Below, piece after piece: positions 29,134 to 41,105 of a stretch of DNA of 64,000 nt. Where the stretch lies: assembly GCA_964020085.1 (NCBI GenBank), contig OZ026600.1:5292861-5356860 (forward strand). The letters are read 5' to 3'. The position numbers and the translations under genes are program-made. The notes under the pieces were generated by a model that was given only the letters and a program-made list of their open reading frames with translations, ran no database searches and had not been told where the DNA came from. Each line of letters starts with the position of its first letter. Position 1 is the stretch's first letter. The DNA is from Micromussa lordhowensis (lineage: Eukaryota; Cnidaria; Anthozoa; Scleractinia; Lobophylliidae).

Positions 29134-32100
29134 TTATAATCGAAGCGCTACAAAACTGCTCTCTCCCTCTCCTCCCATCATATAACTTTTTGGGGATTTA
29201 CCCTGTTGAATTGTGTGTGGTGTGATGACGTTGTCTTGGAGGGCGATATTCCTACTTTGATACTGCAAGAGAAGAAAAACAACATGTACGTTAGCCGGAT
29301 GGATGGAAAGATCTGAAAGCTGTTCAAGAAACGCAAGGTATGTGACATGACGAACCTTTCCGTCTGGAAAATCTAGGTCCCAGATCCTCGTGAATCCATC
29401 GGCAGAGCAGGAGACGACCCTGTGTGGGACGGCCTGGGAACAAAGATGGACAGCATGTCACTGAGAAAATTACTTCATCGTGATTGGCTGAGAGCAGGTC
29501 AATTAATCGTTAATTCTTAATTTAATTAACGCGCGAGCGTTCGCAATTTTCTCACTCGTATAAGGAATGAGTAATCGTATGAATGGGAGTGTAATTAAGG
29601 ATGTAAACTACCCGTGATATTTGAAAATTCTTTCAAATTGCACTCGACCTAAGGCTCGTGCAATTTTGAGAGAATTTTCAAGTATCATAGTGTAAATCCT
29701 TAATTGCACTCGCATTCGTACGATTACCTACACTAATAATAGAAATTACAATTTCCTCGATTGTGATTGGTTTAAAAAACTCCTATGTTCCTCTAATTCA
29801 CTTGCCAAGTTGTTATCGGACAGTTTGTTATTGGACAGTTTGTTATCGGACAGTTAAATAAGCCAATCACATTCAAAGCTGTAGTTTAAATCAACCAATC
29901 GCAATTTCAGAGCGACTTGAAACAATTTACGCCTCCTTTGTCAGTCTTTTAATGCAAATTTTCTTTTTCATTTATAACTTGGCTATTCGCTACTTGCACA
30001 TACCCATAATCCTTTGCGTTTTGGGGGGGGGGGGGGTAACCAGTAGAAGAAATGTATGGTATCATGACAAAAATTAGTTCCAGAAGAGCGTCTATAGTGG
30101 AGAAAAACGATTTTCAGAATCGCGTATTTTTGTTTTCAAATTTTCTGGGCGCCGCCATCTTGAATAATTGTGACGTGTCTTGGTTGCTCTATTGTTCTGA
30201 CATCAAGAGCTTTTGTCTAATAACAAAAGGGCAACCATTCACGTCACAATTATTCAAGATGGCTGCGCCCGAGAACTGTGAAAACAAAAATAAACGATTC
30301 TATAATTCATGTATTTAATGCCAACGCGCTTTGTTAGTTAAAACTTCAAGCAAATTTTATTCTTAAAATTATTTAGTGTGATTTGAAGTAGACCTTTTGT
30401 CACAGTGGAGGTTCCCTTTAAGCATTAGTAGCTGGTTTTGCGAGCTCACCGAACTAATTTTTGTCATGATACCATACATTTATTCTACTGGTTACCCCCC
30501 AAAAACGCAAGGGATTACGGGTCATGTGCAAGTAGCGAATTCTTCTTTTCTCGGAAATTGTAATTTTTATGATTAATTGGTAATAAGACTTCGTGCCATC
30601 CAATATTCGGTCTGTAATCATACTCGTGATAAACAAATCGGACTCCCGCCTAGCGGTCGTCCGATTTTGTTAACACTTGTATGATTACAGGCCGAATTGG
30701 ACTCCACTCAGTCCTATTACCATTACTAATACGACAGCAACGTTGAATCTCAGAGGCTTTACTCAGTAAGTGTACAACCCTTCACAATCCACCGTAGGAA
30801 AAAAGATGGCGGCTGTACATTTTACCACAATACCTTGCGAACCTAACACAGCGTATAAGACACAAGGAAAGCCAAATTTTTACAATATTTGTCCCTGTAC
30901 TAAGGACATTGTGTATCGTAGGTTTGAAGATTTTACAACCTTTCTGTGCCTTTTTATGAACGTTTTTAAAGTTTTCGTGCGCTAAGAACTGTGGGTAAAT
31001 GTACCAGTCGCCATCTTTTTTCCTACGAAGGATTGTGCGCATACTCAGTAGAACCCATGCGCTATTTTTTTCCTATACGCGTAGACAAATAGTACAGCAT
31101 CGCTTTCTGCACAGCTTTCACGTGGTATCAAAGGCAATCCCCCAAAGACAATCCAAAGAGAGAGTAAGAAATGAGCTGAACATATCGATTGACAGACCCT
31201 GAAAATGACTTCTGCTCAGGTTTTCACCAACAGTTCTTTTCAGAACTAGCCTAATCAGATTTGTTCATATTAAGTCTGACGAATACAATCTATAAAATTA
31301 ATGTTCAAAACAGGCGGCGGGTATTCGAAGTGAAATGATTGTCAAAAATGTTTCTTGAAACTTACTCACATTTAAGACGAACATTCATACATATAAAGCA
31401 CCAGAAGACATGTACGTTTTGCTTTCAATAAACCACACAAAAGTACTTCAGGGATTAGTTGCCAAGCTTACGAGGGTCGAAAGGAGATGCCGAAACTTTC
31501 CCACCATGGAAGGGCGCGTGTAACTGGGATCAAAAAGGAACATAAACGTACCTTAACACATAACACCGGCCCTCTATGTCCCTGTAAGGATCTTAGACAC
31601 GTGCACGTGCTGATGTCCCATTCTTTTAACAAATGGTCCCTGGAATGTGAAGAAAAAAAACTGTATTACTGGATCACTGTTACATTGAAAATAATGGAAC
31701 AACATTCGATAAGCTTGAATTCAGGACAGGAAAAAAACCGTTTCCGATTGCCCGGGGCAACTAAATTTTGCTCTTGGGCAAGTGAAAATGGGCAAGTGAC
31801 ATTGGCCTCAGTAGTCTTGTTGGTGATAATTTCCAATCAAAAACCCCAAGACTGCAAAGTGAGCAAACAATAAGTTGAAAGCATGGATTAATTTAAAATC
31901 CAAGCGTACTTTGATAAAGTTCGCCCTCTGATCGCCATATTGGCCCCAATATAGGAAATATTAATTGATAAGGCACGAACATTGCGCGCTAATTGGACAA
32001 GTAATATTTTAGGGGGGGGGGCAACTAAAAACTGAGATGCAATGGCCCACTGAGCAACTGGATTTCAATTTTTTTTCCTGCCTTGTAATGAACGCTGATT

Positions 32101-35100
32101 GAAACTTTTCTCACCCTCCGGACGAGAAGAAATGTTGATGATCGTTGTAATCAAGAGAGTGAACTGGGCCCTCGTGACCCCGAATAGCAACTTCGCATTC
32201 CCCAGTTACCAGGTTCCAGAACAAAATCATACCGTCCGCGGAACCACTTAAGACCAGGTTACCGAGCACCTGCGGAGAAAAAGGGACAGAGTGTATTCTA
32301 CCACACTAAGTACAACACTACTTGTGGTTTTTTTTCGCCGTTTTCTTTCCCTGTGGCACACCAGTCAGCAACATCGGAACACCTCAGGAATGTATCGGGT
32401 TTTCACTCCGGAGGTGTACATACATAGATTGAGGTTCGCGTTACAGTTTTTCATATTTGACTGGAAATTAACAACTTGACGTCAGTTTTTCATGCGTCCA
32501 GTACCGCGCGAAATGGAAGTAACAGAACTCCGGAATTTTTTAATGATATGCTTGGATGAAACGACAACGGCAGTCGAAGAGAGTTGACAAGAGCTGATCA
32601 GATTCGACGAGAGTTGACGAGAATCGACGAAAGTCGACGGAAGTTGACGAGAGATCACGAGAGGTCCAAATCTCGCTTCCACAGCTTCAGTGCACTCTCA
32701 CAGACTGTGTGCTCTCAAATCGAATTCAAAACTGACAATCATGCGAGTTAATAACAAAATGAGTTCTCGTTCGATAGACAAGCAGATGATATCATCTCTC
32801 GTATCGCCTCAGCTTCTTTAATCGCGGGCTTGTTAGCCGATAATGCCTAAAGAAAACTCCCGTCAAACTTTGATCCGTCAATTCTCTGACGTTAAAACTT
32901 CTAATCTAAATTGGCCGAGTCGATAAAAAATACATAGTGCGTTCATTAATGATCTTACCCTTAAGGCGAGCACAGCATCTCTATGTCCAACAAATGTCTG
33001 AAGATATTTTCTTGCCTTTAGATCCCATAATTTTAAAGTCCTGCAAGATGACGACAAGCAAAACGATTGAAAACTTGAGCTTAAATTTCTGCTCGCACTT
33101 TGTACGTTTGTTACCAGATTTCCCGCGCACGCCGATGGTGACATTTTCTACGCGCTTCAAACGGGTTATTTAAAATTCTCATTGATTTGTTAAGGGGATA
33201 AGTTAACTTCAGTCTTTCTCGCAGTGAAGTCTGTAACTAAAAGCGGAGTAGAGTCATTAGGGAACTTAAGCAAACCACGACGACGATGGCAACGAAAACA
33301 TCACCAAGGTTTAATGAGCAAAACAATGGCTGTGCACATTGCGTTATAAATCTTTATACGTTTCTTAGCCGTCCTCTGCAAAACAACAACGTGAAATGAC
33401 TAAGTTTTGCGTGGTCTGAGGAACGCGAACGGCGTCGGCTAATTCTTCGCATTTCCATTTGGAATTGAACGCTGCGAGACATTACATATTTAGCGGAGCG
33501 CGTTTTTAGAACCATTGGCGTACTGAACAGCTCTAGACAGTTGCGAAGTTCGCTAGTAAAATATGAATTCATTTTTTACTTGGCATCGTTCTCGGCTACC
33601 GTAAGTTTGAAAGGTTTCTTCTTACCTGTCAGCAGAGCCACTGATAATATGCTCTCCCTCTAACTGAAGACAGGTAACCGCTCCTGGATATAAATAATCG
33701 AGACCAAGTTACTATATTGTTTGAAGGGGGTAACTTTCTAAAGAAACTATGGCGCTGCGTCGGTGAGGAGTATTACAAGATAATTTGGTTTTATCAACTG
33801 AGTTGATAATGTGAATTGGCCACCGTAAAGAGATTCGAAAGCTGACGTTTCGAGCGTTAGCCCTTCGTCGGAGCGAATACTGTTTGGTTACATGGTAACA
33901 AGTAGAGGTCGTGAAAAATATAAACAGAAAGAAAAAAGGTTTGGTGTCAAACCCCACATTGACATAGATTCTTTTTTCAATTACCAACCTTCATGGCCTT
34001 CAAGAATGCCTTCACACTCCCACGTGGCTGTACTCCAGATACGAACGGTGCGGTCATGTGACCCAGTGACTCTAAAAACAAGCAGAAGACATGGAAGATT
34101 AAAGTCGATTTTCACAGCAGAACTGAGCTTGGTCAGTGGAGTAGCTACATGTAGGTAACTGAACAACACTGCCAACACTTTTTTTTCGCATTTTATTACT
34201 TTTTATTGATTTGAAGTTACATACAAATTTTTTGTAAAAACATAATTCATAAACAAACAGACACGTACATCATACATTTACATACGAACACCTCAGTTCC
34301 TCTTAATTAACTCTCTTCTACTTCTAAATGTAATACTAGTGCAGCGCAACAACAACACGAGATACACGAGACTTTTGCTCGGAGCTCCAGAATAATTAAG
34401 AAAGTATAATTAAGAAAGTAACGTCTGCGTTCTAGGTTAGCGGCTCATCAGGCTGGAAGGTAATCCAGGATAATTGTCACAGCATGAAGAAACAGCGATG
34501 TATAAACTCCTAGATGGAGCGAAGTTGTTTGAGAGTGAACTTGCTCAAGAACACAACGCAATGAGCCGGGCAAGGGCTCAAACACAGACAGCTCGATCCA
34601 AAGTCCAGCGCACCAGCCAGCACTCCTGAGGCCACCGCAACTGATATAAAGAAACTCAAACTGGCTACGGGAAGAACGTAAAATCTGTTTACACAGGCTT
34701 AACACATAAGAACCTTTACTTACAAAATGTCGTCTTTGAATTGCAAACAAGAAACACATCCCTTGTGACCATAAAGTACTTTAAGTCTGTGAAACTTCAC
34801 GATATGCCAAACCTAAAATGAAAACCAGATTCCTGTTAAAATAGAGGCTTCGCAGAGTGCAAGACGAGACACTGTCTGCTTGTCCGCCGATTTTTAATTC
34901 AATTTGACCGGGTTCAAATTCAATGAAAGTAAAGATATCAGAGTTGACAAAGACTAAATATAAACACCCTTAGTTATTTTTTATTTATTTTCAATGATTT
35001 TTCCCTTCCTTATATTGGAAGGAAATCTTCAATTTTCATACACCACTAAGATTTTAGTGAATATAAAATCTAAATGATACACACCATGATAGTCATGTCC

Positions 35101-38100
35101 CAGGAGCCGCTGATTATTTTTTCGTCGTCAAACTGCAAACACCGCACTCCGCCCTGAAAAGAATAACCAGGCACTCCTTCAGTTGGCACAAAAAATGAAA
35201 GGCCGTCGATTTCGATTGTATTGTATTTCTCCTTACAATATTTACTCATTATCAGGCAGATTAGTGATAAGAACATAGGAAACCATCAGACAGAGCATAC
35301 TGACGTTCTATCGGGATATTTCTCTCGGCGTTCAACTGCTGTTAACCTGTGAACAAGCTCCTGATTGAGTTATGAAACGAAAAAAACACCAAGGCCAGGA
35401 GATCTGGGAAGGAAACATTCCATAGTGATGACGTAGATCTACAGGGATCCGTGTGACATCTCTGATTGGTTGTTACTTGCGTGCGAAATTTCAAAGGCCT
35501 ACGTCATCAGGATGAAATTTCAATGCACGAAGAGGTGGTCTACATAATTACCTTGTGTCCTTTGAGCTTGTGAATACTTCGGCCACTTCTTACATCCCAC
35601 AGTCTACGAAAAAGCAAAAACAAGTTAACGTTTTGCCAAACTGACAGTGACAGCTGAAGAAAAAAAATGGTTTACCATATGTGCATTTATCTTAGAAAAA
35701 AATTGATACTAAAGTCATTGCCCCATGCCGGCAGATTATAACGAAAAAAAACAAACAAATGAGATACTGTTGAAAGGAGAATACCTATCTTCCTAATTAT
35801 AGGAAAGTAACACTTGTGTTTATCAACGTGTTTAAATGAACTCGACTTTAAGTAACGTCAGTTGAAGAGTATAATAGACCAATTTCGATATATTTTAAGC
35901 CTTAAACAATAGACCTCAGTACGAGGCTCTGGGGAATAGCTACAGAGTTTGTGGGGGTTTATTCTCCAGAGCCTCGTGCTGAGGTCTATTGTGCTAGGCT
36001 GAATTTAAATATTAATCTATCGAAATTGGTCCAGGAACTGATAAACGACAATGGGAAGGTAATAAAGAAAATCAACAAGTAGCAACCACAATGCTCTTTG
36101 TGCTAAGAACGAGGAAAACAAGATGAGGAACAAAAAAAGAATAAACCGAGGATCCGAAGACTACTTTGACAATATAATGACGAAATCACGATCAATAACA
36201 GGACAGACACACGAAAAACTGACGTCAATTTGTTAAATTTACCTCTGGAAGGTGATAAGATAAATAGAAATTAAAAATTGAAAGGTAGCCAGGACAAGAC
36301 ATATTCAAAAGATAAAAACGTTCGCTGGCCAGCAAATTTTAGCCAGCGAACTTTTTCATCATTTGAATATCACTAGAAATGCTGTGAAAGATCGAATATA
36401 CCTAAGAAAGTAAGCTGCTGTTACATGTTAGTTTTTAACTGCAATTCAGAATTTTGTTCAGAAAATTATGGCACCACTTCGTTAATTCAAGATGTTCAAA
36501 TTAGCCCTCCATGAAATTATTACGGAACATACATGTACGTCCGTTTATAGAAACTCTTGGTGAAGAACCGTGTTGAGCCTACCGTACTGTGCGGTCAGCA
36601 GACCCTGTAATAATTCTTCTCTTGTCAAACTGTAGGCAAAGAACTGCATCCATGTGTCCCTGAAAATAATTAATGTAATAAAACAGCGTTATAAGAGCTT
36701 AAATATCAGACATGGTGGCCTAATGGCTACGCTCCAGTTCTAGCCATCTCTCTGTCACGCAACGCTAGAGGACGCGAAGAATTGCGTGACAGAGACTTCA
36801 CTCTCTCAGCGACCCAGTTGAATAAATTTCCTAGATCATTTTGGGCACGTTGTGATCACCTGTGAGGCTAAAATCCATACTAGGGGAGGGGAGGGAAGTT
36901 AAATCTTTCAAGGCAAGACATTAGTGATATTTTCCCACCCAATTATAAATGGAATTTCAGTTACGAGGCATAACAAAACTCTTTTTAATTTGCCTTCAAG
37001 CTTGGAAAAAAAAAAATCGATTAGCAGTGGTATCTCGTTGCATCCTCAAGTATATACAGGGCTGTACCTGTATCCTCCGTACTCTTTTAACAGCAAAAAC
37101 ACCTTGGACAGCAAGTGATAGATAACGGAACTTGTGTTTTCTTGGTTTTTCATCATCATCCTGCAAAATAATCAGAACAAACAGTGTGTAAAAACATAAA
37201 TATTGTATTTTATTACTAAACTGCAGAATAGAGGAATTAAATCGTGAGATCTGAGAAGATCTGTAGCCCTAATAGCCCCTTACAATACAACTGAGAAAAT
37301 TACTTCACTGTGATTGGCTGGAAAGGAAAATTTATCATTAATTCTTAATTTGCACTGCGGTGCTAATTAATGCAGGCACATTCATAATTTTCTCAGTTGT
37401 ATAATATATGAGTAATCTTATGAAAGCTCACGAAATTAATGATTAATGTTGCAGTTCCTAGAGAGTTATGCTCAAACATTGTAGCAGACGAACACAGAAA
37501 CCACACAATAGATCACCGCTCCACGATCGGTGTGACAGGCAAACTTCCACTGCATGACCAAAGCCTAACTTATCTCCCCAGCGGTGAAACCCATGCTGGT
37601 TCGGACAAGTCGGCAAAAGGGCAAAGCCTAACTCTAAACAGCACTACGAGCTGAAACCTCCAGCCAGCATCGTGCTAGAGTGTAGATTTGTGGCTTGCTC
37701 AGGACTATCATATCCCCAGCACTTTGAGCCGACACCGCGGGCACATGCTGGATAGAATTAGGCAAAATGAGAGCAAAATAACACTGCTATATGAGTAATC
37801 TTATGAAAGCTAGAGCAATTAATGATTAACACTATTCATAATATTTGAAAATTCTCAGTCACTCGAATTTTAAAGTGAAATTTCACAGTCATACATGCAC
37901 CTGTACTAATCTGGTATACACTATAGACCCAATCAGTAATAATCCCAATCTGGAGGACAAACAATGGTTGTTTTCTCCTCTGAGAGAAACAAACCTTTCA
38001 AATGCAAAACAATCTTATTGTTTTGTCCTCCAGTTTGGGAATTGACTAAAATGGGTCTATTCTCCAACTTAGCACTTATTTGCACTACTCTTTAAGAATC

Positions 38101-41066
38101 AGTGCAAGATCCTGGTGGATCTTTGGAGCATAATTTACCGAAGAATAATACCACCAATCTTGCAAAAACCTTAATAATCATTATATCTATTTTCACTGCA
38201 CAAAGTACAAGCCATAAGAAAACATACAAGCAATAACTTATATATTACCAAATAACACGAAGAAGCACTAGAAAGGGGAAGCACTAGAAAGGAACATTAA
38301 AACCATACCTGCTAGTCCACCCGAGGACTACAAAGGATTAGGATTAAATGAAGATCCTCATAGATCCTAACAAAAATCTTTGAAGATACTTAAAAAGATT
38401 AATTAGAATGGGTGACTCTGTCTTCTGTGCAGAGTTAAACGACTCTTACCAAAAGATTGGATGCCTGTACTAAAGCAGGCCTCACATCCAAAGCTTGGTC
38501 TACATCTTGAGGTTTATCTTTGTCTTGAGCCAGGGCCTTGAGACTGCGGGTCAGCATCTTCAAGTTGCCGCCGGTCAAATCCTTTCCATCAAAGTCTGAG
38601 GCTACAAACTCGTCAGCATGGTCCCTTTGATCTGCCGTCGGTGCAGATGGTGCAGGACCAATGTTTTCCATGGAATGAGTTATCTCTATTTCAACTAAAT
38701 CCAAGGGAGGGAAAAGAGTGCAAATTTTAGCAGTGATAATTCACACCTGCAGGGAATGATGGTTGTTGTAGTCATCAAAACAAACATCTAGTTCAAGATG
38801 ATGAATTATGCAACTACCATGATTCCCTGCAGGCACGCTGCATAGGGAGAAATTCTCCCTATGCAGCGGCCTTTATCACCTAAAATGCATAGGGCTGCAA
38901 TGCATACAAAGACCTAACTTCATAAGTCTGCAGTGCATACAGAGAGCTTTCATTGTCAGTCTATTGTTGATCTGAGAGTGTGCCTGAGTGAGATCATTGT
39001 GTTGAGTTCTTTGATAAAGTATTGTGTGTTTGTCTCTCCCCACCCAGGGGCATAAATGGGTCCCCAAAAGGTGCTTGCAAAACTTGAAAAAAAAATCAGC
39101 AAATGATCTGCACTACAATCAAGGACAAAAGTCTTGGGAAAAATTTGCACTTTTGGAGCTTTTGCACACACACCAGATGCAAATACAAATTCACCTACCT
39201 GGCCTCTCCCCACACCCCACATACAATGTTGAAAACTAGAACCTGCAATTTCACCTGATTTTCAACACTGTATCGGGTGGGGAGGGGGAACAGCAACACG
39301 TTTTTCAAAGGATAGTAGCGCTTTTTTCAAACTTCAGTTGTAAAACACAGATAATTTGTTACATTACATAAACTTAGCAGTTAGCATGATCCCATCCAGA
39401 GGAAATTGCTAAATACTCCTAATGCCTGGACTGGCATCCTCTTCTTTGTACTGAAATAATTAATAATTAGCGAGAGAATTTTGATTTCAGTTTTGTATTT
39501 TTTCAGTGAGGTTTTCTGCTAATATGTTTTGTCCTTCAGTTTTAAGCTTGAGCAATCTCAAACTACAAACCTTTCTAAACAAGAAAAATTGACACTTCGG
39601 TTGCCTTTTAATCCTGGTTTAGCGTTAACCAGCTTTTGAACAACCTGGCCCTGGTTTATTGGTTTGTTTTGTTTTTGTTTTTTTTGGTAACTAATATCAA
39701 GCAAATAAATCTCTTACCAACAGCAGATACTACACTCTTTACATCTCTAGGCTTGGGCAGCAATTCTGATGTATAAAGCAGTCATGGCAACCATCAGAAA
39801 ACTGGTGAGAACTAGCCCCCATTCCCTCAGAGAGGAGAGGGGGTATTTCTTTTCAGGACCTCTTGAGACCCAGGGGAATGTATAGAATGTTATGACTTAT
39901 GTAACATAAGAAAACTGTTCTGCAAGGGCCAGGGGTTCAGCATAGGATAAGCATACAAACTGTTCTATTTTCTTTTTAGCGGCCAAATTATTTAATTGAG
40001 GAGGGTGAATAGGTTTGGTGATCAACGGATTTGGTTTAAAAAAAGCACATGGATTACGGCTTTTGCAATAAATTGAATGAATTGGCGAATGAAGAAGGGA
40101 AACTAAAAATAAACATCTTTCATACTATTGGAGTGAAAATACGCCACAGAAATGTTTCAAACAATGCGGTTCCGGATTGAACGCAAATATTGGAGGATCA
40201 ATGGATTTGGAGAAAAAATGGCACAGATTGGCAGATTTACATACCCCTATTCACCCCCCTCTTTATTTACCACATGAGGTCAGGGATATAATCATATCTT
40301 AACTTGGACTTCCCTATCTTTTCTCCTTGATGCCCACCCCCTGGGGAAGTGCAGCAGCCTTATGTTAAGCTCTCTGGACTCCAGATTGCACAGGACAGGT
40401 TCAGGCCCTGACCAGAGACATTGTGTTGTGTTATGCAAGACACTTTACAGTGCCTCTCTCCACCAAGGTGTATAATTTGGTACCGTCAAATTCAATGCCG
40501 GGTGTGCCATTGTGATGGACTGGCATGTAAACCAAGAGGGAGTAGAAATACCCCTAGTGGCATAACTTAGAGCTACAGGAAATGGAGATAAATGTCGGCC
40601 TCGTGTGCCACCAGGCTAGGCTTGAATGTACACTTGTCCTATGCCACCCTTCCCCCTCAATCCTACTTCTCACCTACAAGGCACTTCACCTGCAGTCTCC
40701 TACCTACATTCAAGAACTGATAACTCGATACTCATCGTCTAGAACACTAAGCTCATCATCCACACTTCATCTTAACTCCGTTAACTTTAGTTAACCTGAA
40801 GACCGATGGATCCAGAGCATTTCCTGTCTCAGCTCCAGAGCTTTGGAACAAACTACCCAATGATATACATTCATGCAATAATCCAAGTCTTAAACGTAAA
40901 CTTAAGACGTATCTTTTTAAAAATCATTATTTTAGCTAAAAATAACTTTTAATTTATTCTATTTTTATCATTGTACTCCATATTTTATCTTGTAAAACTG
41001 TCTTTTTAGTTCTTTTGCTTTTATAAAGTGCTTAGAACAGATCTGGATAGGTACGAAAGAAATATC

Positions 41067-41105
<39 letters not shown>

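Noticed and set aside
30010..30039. G-run (14 G) as a possible quadruplex signal
   Set aside because: It is the corresponding part of the inverted arm of the nested transposon (six C on the other arm), most simply a slipped homopolymer.
31600..31609. A shorter start for F-box/WD40 exon 18 at 31609
   Set aside because: It keeps frame but leaves blade 6 without its WD strand. The acceptor at 31639 has a better pyrimidine tract and restores GGDHLLKEWDISTCTCLRSL.
36720..36760. tRNA-like word TGGCCTAATGGCTACGC, possible tRNA-derived SINE
   Set aside because: An A-box-like word is present but no B-box or cloverleaf could be found downstream.
41066..41105. ATT microsatellite as an independent repeat locus
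   Set aside because: It is the 3' tail of the CR1/L2-like LINE fragment next to it.
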